Assembly (NCBI GenBank): GCA_020283715.1
Contig: JAIQCW010000121.1
Span: forward strand, 62,001 to 126,000
Direction: 5' to 3'
Source: Cytauxzoon felis
Lineage: Eukaryota; Apicomplexa; Aconoidasida; Piroplasmida; Theileriidae
DNA: 64,000 nucleotides
The notes below the pieces were generated by a model. That model had not been told where the DNA came from. It saw nothing but the letters and a program-made list of their open reading frames with translations, and did not search any database. Made by a program: the position numbers and the translations under genes. Shown here piece by piece: positions 48,055 to 57,913 of this stretch; positions within the stretch are counted from its first letter, which is position 1, and the number at the start of each line of letters is the position of its first letter.

Positions 48055-49357
48055 ATGGATCCTAATCAAGACGAATATCTTAAACTTGTAAAATCATACG
48101 ACAGCATATCCACGCTTAAAGGTGATTACACCGGAAGTGATGAAGCTGAAACTCATGCGATGAGGTTTGAAGAAGGTGGAATCGAAGCCGAAGGTGTAGA
48201 TATGAGAGTTGATAGAAGTATGGACATTGTACCATCAACAGATGATGAAAAGGATAATTATGAAGGTAATAAATCCATTACATCTAGTCCTAAAGTATTT
48301 TCAAATAAAGAATATACTCTATCCTACTACAAGGAAGACATGGCGTTGATACCAATGCCAGAGTCTATTACGAGGGAACCAAAGCCGATTAGAAATAGAT
48401 ATAAAAGCGTTGAAGGTTTTAATAATATATTTATAACAGCGAAATTCGGTATATTCAAGATCTCGAATCTACTTTTTATCCTATGTTGGGCCATTGCTCT
48501 CTTTTACGGGGGGGCTTTCTCTACTCTCCAACGACTGGCTAAGGAGTGTTGTAGAGTACAAGCGCGATAAAATCGACGGTACTAGTTACACTTTGGTTGG
48601 TCTATTCGGTATTACCCGTATAGACGTTGCCGAACTATCAGACGGTGCCATTGTTACAATGTACCGCGATGGACTCTCGTACTCGAAGCTCGAATCCAGC
48701 ATCACCTGCTCTAGAGCTGAGAGAATCGAGGAAGACAGTGAAGGTAGAGGTATAGAACCGAGGGAAGATGTTGAAAGGATAGGTGAATATGGAGATAGTG
48801 ATACAAACAACCTTCCAGCCACTCTAGACCGTCGATTTCAGACTTCACCTTTAGCTTCCTTCTGTCAGGTTGAGAATGAATTTATAGAGAGGTCAAATTG
48901 CTTCAGGCAAATTTGTTCCGTTGGAAATTTGACGCTAGAGGATAGCAAGTATTTTATAAGTTTATATGGTCCAACTATATACGATATCCATTGTAGCGAG
49001 ATTGAAAATCTAAGACGTGGTGGTGTGGTTATATATTCATTGGGGATTTTATCGCTGATTTTATTATCGGTTATTATATTCTTATCAATTGAACGATTTA
49101 CAAGAACAAAATTTCATCATTCTATACGAGTATTTATTAGGAATACCAATCATATCATCTGGACTTCATCTATACTCTTGTCTATCCTGGGGTTCATCAT
49201 CTGGGTATACAAAACAGGTGGATCAGTCTGTGTAGACGTCCATGGTAAACCTAAACCATGTAGTTTCCATTATGCAGCATATTTTTACATTGTATATATC
49301 ATCACTAATACAATCGGTTACCTTTTCTTTATTATCAATTGTGTTTCCATTCCCTGA
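48055..49357 (+). CDS. Four-TM protein with frameshift at a G run
   Basis: From ATG 48055 a frame of about 160 residues enters TM1 (NLLFILCWAIALFYGG) and leaves the coding frame. The continuing frame (GLSLLSNDWLRSVVEYKRDK) runs to 49357. The two meet at a 7-G run (48508-48514): removing one G joins them into about 433 residues. A large loop with spaced Cys follows TM1, then three TM segments (YSLGILSLILLSVIIFLSI, IWTSSILLSILGFIIWVY, FYIVYIITNTIGYLFFI). The layout resembles conserved apicomplexan membrane proteins of unknown role. Confidence 0.6.
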
Positions 49358-49538
49358 AGCTCGAGGTCAAGCAACGGCATATAATCACTAGACGAAGTGA
49401 GGAAGAGGAAGAAGTCTAGATTTCAGAGAGGTCTTTAGAATAAGAACAACGACGTAAGAGGAAGGAAGTGAGGAATTGAATTTTGAGCCATTGTACACAT
49501 TGCACATTTTCAATCACTCCATTACAACACCGCGTGCC

Positions 49539-50053
49539 ATGATAAGGAATCCTAAGTTGCTCGCATACTTTGATACACTTCTATCCGCACTAAATACAAA
49601 ATCTAGCAAACCATTGTATTCAAAAGATGCCCCCAAGTATATAATCGGTGGTTTACGTCATTATGGTGAATGGTTAACATGTTTAAATGTGATGTATCAT
49701 GGTATAGATCACAAATATATAAATACATTTTTAAGTACAAGTAGGGGTTTAAAATTTATAAAATCGCTCCAGGATAGAATCTGCTCACTGGGGGGTGTAG
49801 ATTTATATCGAATATTACTTGCACTACATTTATATAAGGTATGTTGAATATTATTGCTGATTTATTCATTCATTAGATTCACATACCACAATTAGAGGAA
49901 GCTCTAGTACAAGAATTGGTAACATCAATTCATGAATTGAATAAAAGACAATTAATAAAGGTAAAACAATTAATAAAAGGTAATTATACACAACTAGACG
50001 AAGTTTATAATAAAAGATTATCATATGGGGACATTGATATAAAACCCCATTAA
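49539..50053 (+). CDS. Unknown protein, 5' end uncertain
   Basis: Exons 49539-49838 and 49877-50053 give 158 residues from the first ATG (MIRNPKLLAYFDTLLSAL). The frame is open back to 49458, so an earlier exon is possible. The product is helical (FIKSLQDRICSLGGVDLYRI, LEEALVQELVTSIHELNKRQ) and could be a fragment of a helical-repeat, RAP-type protein, but I cannot assign it. Confidence 0.5.
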
Positions 50054-50119
50054 ATTAAACTTTATTCACTGATAATAAAATGGTTCATCCTAATAAATAT
50101 ATTATTATAATTACAATAT

Positions 50120-51463
50120 TCAACATACTTCATCCTCATCAGATAAATCACCATAAAGTATATCAAGTTCATCCTTGTAATTCTTAGATGATGTATAATC
50201 TACAAAAATATTAAACATGAAATAATAAGCTCACCATTTGGCTTCTTTTTAGAGAAAGCCTTCTCACGTTGTAAACCCTCTTTAGTCTTTATTATATTTT
50301 CAACCTTTTTCTTTAATGTCTGTACATCTTTTAATTCCAATTTCTTTTCACAAGATTGTAAAAGAATATCCAAAAACTGTAACCATACACCACTCTTGGC
50401 CTAAATATATAAATGTTAATCATAATAAACCCCATTAAATTTACATGACTAGCATCAATTTTTTGCGATAACTTTTTAGCAACAGTCTCACAATCCTTTA
50501 AACATTTCAATTCAATTTGAGAATAAGGATCGGCTAAAACTATAAATATATAAAAAAATTAATATAAAATCTTCAAATTACCAATTTTTTTCACCGAATT
50601 ATTCGGAAATAATGTATTCGATAAATCATCCTCAACATGATTATCCGAACCAAAAAATAAATCATTCATCAATTGACGATCAGAATCTTCACTCAATCTA
50701 AATAAAATAATATAAATAACGATAAAGTTGTCAACTCCACCATAGGTATAAACCTATATTGACTTCCTTCGTCTTGCAGACAGCCTCTTTTATTTATCTC
50801 CCCTTCCAGCTCCCGTAGATCGCTTCCAGGTTCCACTTGAGGTTATAAATCTAATCTCGGTGAGATAAGTCTAAAGTGACGGAATTCATGTTTGTTCGGA
50901 TAACTCAGTGAATTCAACTCAGACTAGAATGGAATTCAGTGAGGTTCAGTATATTAAATACAATCAACAAATTCCTCTTCAATGAAGTATTGAAATCTGA
51001 AATCCATCCAATCTTCATTGAGATATTGTCATGAGTTTCCCCAGAAATGATGAAATTCCTTCAAATTTTGGGAGCGAAAATGAATGAGTGAAATACAGTG
51101 ATTGGACCTCATGTGGACTACCCGCAGCTGATCTCAGGGAAGCGGAGGGGGAGATAAATAGAGGAGGCTCCACGCCTAGTGGAAAGACCTCAGATTGAAT
51201 CTGTCTGCAAGACGAGGAGTGTATTGAGTGGAAAAGATGTGATAGATTTCACCTACGGTGATCAATTATCCATAGACGTGTTAATGATCTATAAAATTTA
51301 TAACATACTTTTGTGATGATAGGCGGTTTGTGATGTCATTGATATTATCGAGTGTATCATCTATATTATAATTATTTATATGATGATAATTCGTACTTTT
51401 AGTTGGATCTTCTTCAGAGTCGGTATAGGCATCCCAGCATTCTAATGTGGTACCATCACCCAT
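50120..51463 (-). CDS. eIF3j: Translation initiation factor eIF3 subunit J
   Basis: Five exons (51309-51463, 50582-50697, 50445-50539, 50235-50400, 50120-50199) give 203 residues. The acidic N-terminus with a Trp (ECWDAYTDSEEDP), the helix LADPYSQIELKCLKDCETVA, WLQFLDILLQSCEKKLELKD and a Lys-rich region before an acidic end (YGDLSDEDEVC) follow the eIF3j plan. eIF3j binds the 40S decoding centre and aids eIF3 recruitment. Intron 1 (50698-51308, 611 nt) carries a full-length element; the others are 34-44 nt. Confidence 0.85.
50735..51232. mobile_element. Full-length inverted-arm element (intron of eIF3j)
   Basis: Reversed B-prime arm with GTCTTGCAGAC tip, forward core at about 50840-51080, forward B arm, then the TCCAC-GCCTA-GTGGA tip (51169-51183) and CTGTCTGCAAGACG. 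Confidence 0.75.
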
Positions 51464-51718
51464 TATGAGAAATATATGGTATATAGTTTAGATTAAAATA
51501 TTATATATTTAACATAAAACAATATAAACTGTATTAGATTAACGGTATTGGATTTTGAATACTATTGGTTATAGATAGAATGGGGATGTGGATGTATAAA
51601 TAATTTATAGTTGATAATAATATGATCAATATAAATATTTAAATAATATATATTATGTATTAATTGAGTTATGAATTGTTAATTGTATATATTAATAATA
51701 AGATGTGTATATATTATA

Positions 51719-54700
51719 ATGGAGATTATAAAATTATTATTATGGAATCTTTGCCCTGTTAATATATATAGACCTACAGTCTATAATAATATAGTTGAGG
51801 ATTCGAGTACCTTATTATGTGATTCGAAAATTACATTAAATTTATATGAATATAATAAAAATTTGAAATATATTTATTCATTGAATAATGATTATGATAT
51901 TAAATCTTATAATGAATTTAAAACATTATATAATGATAATAATTTGAATTTTAATAACCTCACAATTTCAAAATTGTTGTACTTAAATTATCACGGCTGC
52001 TTACTTAATGTTAGTAATAAAGATGTGATAAAAAAACATGTAATTAATGATGATGAATTAAGTTATTGGTATTTTACATTTATATTAACTGTTACTACAA
52101 TTGTATGTTTTAATTAACCCTTCTTGTTAATATATTCCTTTAGATATCTGTACTTTCTAGTACATTACATTTTAGTAGTAATAGTTTTATACAATATTTT
52201 ATCGCATCTAATCTTATTATTATACCAAGTTTAGTATTTTCATATGTTGATAACCCATTTTTTATATTTTTACTCTCTCTAGTAGCGTATGTCTTTAATA
52301 TAGTCCATTTTGATACTATAGGCTCTGTATCGTTATAATTACACGAGGGTCTAAATCTAAACGTATCGAATTTAATAACAAGTATGTTGACCCAAGAAGA
52401 TGGATGTATATCTATACATCTTTAATTCCCGAAGATGGATGTTACTCCCTTCAATACTTTATACTTCGATACCTCTCTCTCCTCCTCCTCCTCCTCCTCC
52501 TCATTGTCACTTTTTATGTCTGTAGATATGTACGATATTTAAATTTGAATAAAAGTATAATGTTCTGTGGAACAGTAATTGGTGAGTTTGAGGCTATTAG
52601 AAATCATTTAACACTCGCAGCTATATTAGCAGTAGATTCAGTTTACTATAATGACTATTTTAAAAAGACATTTTATAATGGGTTTTCAGCGGTAATTTTC
52701 AAAATTATCCCCATTTTCATCCCATTTACCCCAGATGGATATTGGAGCTGGATTTTTTATAGCGCATTGTGGGGCGACATTAGCATCGACATCAAGTTTG
52801 TTGTTGATTATTATATTAAATAATAGTTAGGATTTAAAAGTATATCTACGATTTTGAATGATAATTTCATTATATTTCTACTTGGGGTCTTGAGATTTTT
52901 AGTAACGACGCGAGCTTCATATAATGTTAATGTCCGAGAGTATGGAACGCATTGGAATTTTTACATTACGTTGGGGCTCTCGAAGCTGAGTTTGTCTATT
53001 TCTATTAATCGATACAATTTATAGTCTCGGAATTGTTCGTCAATTATTTACCCAATGAATTTATACTATACGTTCCATTCATACTCACACTCTCATATGA
53101 AACTGTACTACACAAATATAATCTCTACAATACATTCCAATACATCGATAGGATAAGTTTGTCGAATAACATAATGTTGGCTACTCAATATGATGTCCAA
53201 TCCAACTCTCTTCGTCTTGCAGACGGCTCTCCACTTGAGGTCTTTCCACTAGGCGTGGTGGCCTTCTCTATTTATCTCCCCCTCCGCTTCCCTGAGATCA
53301 GCTGCGGGTAGTCCACATGAGGTCCAATCACTAACATCCTTAGAACCATCTTCCATCATTCCCAGGATGGATGATCCATCACTACCTTCTCTACCGCCAC
53401 GATCTCTGGGAGTGGCTATACTCTTTAGAGATAGGTAATTGAAAGAAGCCTCCACGGCGAGTGGAACAGACGTGGATTGGACCTCAGGTGGAGCGAGTAA
53501 TTTTATTGTAAAAAATTTCTCTTCCTTCGTCGGAGGTTTTGTTTGCTCTCCGATTCTGCCGCATTTCTGGTGGTGAATATGGATATTTTGGTGAATTTTT
53601 TTTGGAATATTGTAATGCTTGTTTTTATTTATGGTGTATATTCAAGCTCGGCTATGGGTATTGAGGGATTGAACTCTCCGTTTTATATTGTTGGTCTCCC
53701 GTTATTTGGATTATTCACTTTTGTGTTCCATAAATTATGTAAATATTTATATTTCATTTATTTCTGGGATGAATATGATTATGTTCTTGTTCTCTACCAA
53801 ATATCGATTATGATTATTTTATCATTTGCAACATCTGTTGTGTGGACGGTAGCTAGGGTTTTAGATGATTCGGATTCTCAAGGTTGTGGAGCAGTTGAAA
53901 TTGATATAAGTCAAGCGCCTGAAAATCCTACTAGTAATAGTAATGGAGGCAAGTATGGATCTGGAGGTATAACAATTCAAGTTGAGAAGAAAGAAGTTAA
54001 AAAAACTGGTGGAGGTGCCAGTACGTGGGTCGGCTATAAACATTTTAAGAGTGGTGGTGGAACGTTTAAGCTTCTAAAAATAACGCATAGTGATAAGTTG
54101 ATGAGGAGTTCAAGTGGAACTCCTCCATTGACTGATAATATGAGCCAAACATTTCCCCATGTTACTGCTATCTATGTTTATTATGAAGGAACTGATATAG
54201 ATAGGCCTAAAGTAATATGTATATCTGAGGGTGATCCATCAGATACTTCTAAGAATACGTGGTATAAGGCGGTTAGTAGTCCCACCGATTGGAGTGAAGA
54301 TAAAACTACTTTTGCCGGTAAAGATCCATGTGCTACTCAAGGAACGAGTCAAGTCACTGAAGAAGCACTTAAAAATGCTGCAGCTAATAGTAGTCTTACC
54401 GTCACAGGTGACAATATTATAATTAAATTAGATAAGAGGCCTGATGGTGTGGGTGCTGCTAATCAGATTAAGTATAGAACGAAAAATAATGTTATTGTTG
54501 AAGGATTAACACCTAATAGTGGTTTCAAGGGTTATAAGCATGATCTTGGCGCTAAGGAGACTATAGATAAAGTTAAAATACATGGAAATGACACGGGAAT
54601 TACCGGAACTGCTCTTCAAGATAAACGATACATATTCGTATATTATGCATCATCTGATGAAAATCTTCAAAAGCCATATTTGATATGTTTATCGAAGGAG

Positions 54701-57700
54701 GGTAGAGCATCACCCACCACTGGAGATAATATATGGTATAAACGTACGGGAACTTATCCTAATTATACATGGACCGATGACAGTGGTAGTTATAATAATA
54801 AAGACCCAAACACTATTTCCGGACTTGCAGGAAACCTCACTACAATTAAAAATGCACTTGATGCTTCTAATGATACAGGTTATCCTATACCTGTTGATAG
54901 AACTGACGATCTTCCTAATGAAGTTGGCACTGAAAACAGTGTTAAAATACGTATTGATAAGACGGCACTCGGTTATAATAATGATGATACTGGAAATGAA
55001 ATAACTAATCCTTCTGATATTACAGCTGGTAAGATTAAAGTTTTCTTGAAAAATAACGAACCCAAGTTTGGTTTTAAACGTTACATGCATAAAGTGAAGG
55101 GGACTGGTGTTAATGAATATAAGAAGATGAGTAGTGTTACATATAAAAATGGAGGTAATACTATAACTGGTATAACTGCTACAAGTAATGTCCACTACGT
55201 CTATGTATATTATGGAGGAAACGATCGCAATACACCGTTGTTGATAGCTGTATGTACAAGACCTAGTTCTGGTACCGATATATGGAAATATTATAAAAAT
55301 GATCAACCTACTAATGAAAATAATACAAATTGGTCTGAAGAAACTATTAATGGAGATCCGAATAACACCAATAACGCCTTCTTAATGCAACTCGATAAAC
55401 TGAATGACCAGGCACTTCAGAAGGATGTAATTCATATAGAGAAGACCGAAATTAAGGGTGTAAACAGTATTCGTCAATATTATACTGGTTATCAAGGCAC
55501 AACACCAATTACTGTTGAGAAGTCAGATGATGCTCAAAAGGTACCTTCAGGATATGTGAGGTATAAACATCAAGGAACTATTAATAATCCCATAATTAAA
55601 CACAATGGCATTGAATTGACGTTTGATCCAAATCCTCCAACAGCTCAAGCAGTATACGTATATTATGAGAAGGATAATGACAGTGATCATCAATTCCCAT
55701 TAATTGTCTGTGTCGATACGGGAAGTAATCCTTGGAAATATTACAAGAGAGGGAATACGTGGAAGGAAGAATCCGAACTTCGAAGCATAAATCCAGAAAA
55801 TCCAAGCAGTACTAGGGATGGTCTTGATACACTTCAACAGAAACTCAATGATGTTAAAGGGAAATTTGAAGTTAAACTTGATAAGAGTGCTTCTTACGGA
55901 TTTAATAGCCAAATTGATGTATCTAAAGATACTGGTGGTACGGCTGTTACAGGGTATACTTATTATAGACATTCTAGAAGTACAGCATTTAAGATAGAAA
56001 AGGTTAGGTATAATGGAAATGTTGTGGGAGGTTTCCCTTTACCTATTGAAAATATCACAGAAGTTAATGTGTATTACAGCAATACGGACCTCAATAAACC
56101 TCTACTTATGTACACAAGATTAACTACTACTCCTAATCATAAATATTATGGAAGGGGTATGAAATGGTGGGAAATTACAAAACTTAGTGGTCAAGCACCA
56201 AATGCTGCTGACCTTCAACCTCATCTCGAAATGTTGTTGAATAGACAGGGTACTTTTAAAGAGTTGATTTGTTTCGATAACGGTGACCATTGGTCCCCAA
56301 TTCTTATGTTATCGTTTTCGCTCGGAACCATTTATGCTTTTTACCCCACGATATCCCCATATTCTTTAATTGATCCTGAAAGGGCTGAAAAAATTGATTT
56401 ATGGATTGCGGTTACATGTGCAATGCCAAATCTCGCCCTCGCTATTTTAGATTTGGATAATGTTGACATGGGTCCTGGTGGTAATGGTCCTGATAATAAT
56501 TGGAGAGACAGATGGTGGTGACATTTAATTTGGCTTGGTGGGATAATATACCTCATTTGCCTATACGTATTCTTCACTACACTCCACTTTCCTGATGGTT
56601 GGATTGGTCGTCATGTGAAGGATAATTTATATGTCGTTGGATTTTTTGGTGTGACCTTCAATACAGTTCAGGAGCTTATGGAATCTACAGGTTTTGGTGG
56701 CGGTGATAAGCAGAGTCATGATGGCTTTGTAGGATCTATCAATCAGTTTAATGTATTATTAATGTTAATAACTTGTGTATGTACAATGTTCCCATGTGAT
56801 GGGTATTTGAAAAAAGATATTATTTTTTATGGGGATAAATTACACCATAATTATGGGGACGCCACATAATATTTTACTCGCCATATCACTTATCTACCCC
56901 AGGCCCAATCCAACTCTACTTCGTCTTGCAGACAGCGCTCCACTTGAGGTTCGTCCTGCCGTCAGCTCTTCCAATTACCTATCTCTAAAGAGTATAGCCA
57001 CTCCCAGAGATCGTGGCAGAAGTGGAGGTGTACTACAAGACCTCAAGTGGACCTGGAAGCGATCTACGGGAGCTGGAAGGGGAGATAAATAGAGAAGCTG
57101 TCTGCAAGACAACCTCAGGTGGAACAGACGTGATATAAGATGAGGTGGATTGGACATCATATAGAGTAGACAACATTTTATTCATTTAACATTCATACAT
57201 TTAGATTTTTATACATCTAATAAAGAGGGACTAGCATCGATACCTAATTCTGTATCATCGTTATTACTAACTTATTATATAACAAAGTTATGTTTAATTA
57301 AATATCGTAATGGTCATTATAAATCAACATTACAAATACATTTAAAGTTTGTTGATGTTATTATTTTATATTAAATTATAGGGCATTTCTATTATTATTA
57401 TTATCTAATATCATTTTATATAAATTCAATATTAAATCATCACGTAGTCTAGTTTGTTTATTCCCCCACATTTAATAATAAACCCCATTAGAATAATGTG
57501 AGGTTTATGATGAATATATTATTACTTGGTCAATTTGGATCGATATCATCATTAATATTTGATTTATATAGTAAGTTGATAAAGATATAATTTTATATTA
57601 TATATAGTTGTTAATATAAATTATACATTAACTGATATACTCGGTAAACATTCATTTTATATATTTCTATTAGCAAATATATTAACGGGTCTTATTAATA

Positions 57701-57834
57701 TCTTCATCAAACCATATCTATTACCATTACCAATCTTTTTTATAATAGTCTATATCTATCTTCAAATCTGTATACGATGCGCTATCAAATTCGATCACTT
57801 TATCAACAACTATAAAATGTCTAAAGATGATTGA
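51719..57834 (+). CDS. GWT1: PIG-W/GWT1, GPI-inositol acyltransferase, with 4-kb intron
   Basis: Ten exons join in frame to 588 residues: 51719-52102, 52144-52286, 52322-52691, 52735-52795, 52831-52989, 53025-53156, 57205-57346, 57382-57451, 57492-57570, 57608-57834. Family motifs fall across joins: LTLAAILAVD, FSAMDIGAGFFI, VREYGTHWNFYITLG, DRINFYTSNKEGLAS (join of exons 6 and 7), RSLNNVRFM and IFLLANILTGLIN. This ER multi-TM enzyme acylates GPI inositol. Intron 6 (53157-57204, 4048 nt) contains a captured chimeric gene between element arms; the other introns are 35-45 nt. A CTC repeat near 52473-52503 adds a Leu run. Confidence 0.9.
53194..53493 (-). repeat. Left arm of the GWT1-intron block
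   Basis: GTCTTGCAGAC tip, TCCAC-TAGGC-GTGG hairpin, CTGAGATCAGCTGCGGG, E tail, GCCAC...GTGGC, CTCTTTAGAG stem, TCCACGGCGAGTGGA tip, CTCAGGTGG. Confidence 0.75.
53579..56869 (+). pseudogene. Chimeric membrane/repeat-domain gene nested in GWT1 intron
   Basis: One frame from ATG 53579 encodes an N-terminal membrane part with several TM segments (NIVMLVFIYGVYSSSAMG, IYFWDEYDYVLVLYQ), then from about 53875 to 56260 six or more units of the repeat-domain family, then a second membrane part (PILMLSFSLGTIYAFYP, IDLWIAVTCAMPNLALAI). The family segment looks inserted, in frame, into a multi-TM protein. A TGA at 56519-56521 interrupts it; the same frame continues for 115 codons with more TM sequence to 56869. 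It may be a pseudogene, or a shorter protein ending RDRWW. The TM part resembles Theileria multi-copy membrane families only in general. Confidence 0.55.
56903..57158 (+). repeat. Right arm of the GWT1-intron block
   Basis: GTCTTGCAGAC tip, GTCCTGCCGTCAG, CTCTAAAGAG stem, GCCAC...GTGGC E module, forward B-prime, CTGTCTGCAAGAC tip, CCTCAGGTGG. Confidence 0.75.
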
Positions 57835-57913
57835 AATGGAAGACTGATGATGGAAGATAGAAGTTGTTGATGCATACTGTTTTCATTTCATTATAATTCT
57901 TCTTCCCCACAAA

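Larger units (their letters stand above)
53194..57158. mobile_element. Composite block inside GWT1 intron
   Basis: The left arm (53194-53493) reads, from outside in: tip, reversed B, reversed E. The right arm (56903-57158) reads, from inside out: forward E, forward B-prime, tip. They are mirror images, i.e. terminal inverted repeats of about 250-300 bp. Between them is a gene unrelated to GWT1. Only about 40-50 nt of non-element intron remain outside each arm. Mobility is inferred. Confidence 0.65.

Noticed and set aside
52473..52503. CTC trinucleotide repeat
   Set aside because: A simple microsatellite encoding Leu within a GWT1 exon; not a regulatory or mobile feature.
53500..53578. Possible continuation of GWT1 into NFSSFVGGF directly after the left arm
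   Set aside because: No acceptor gives this frame, and the true NKEG-containing exon lies at 57205, joining exactly to exon 6.
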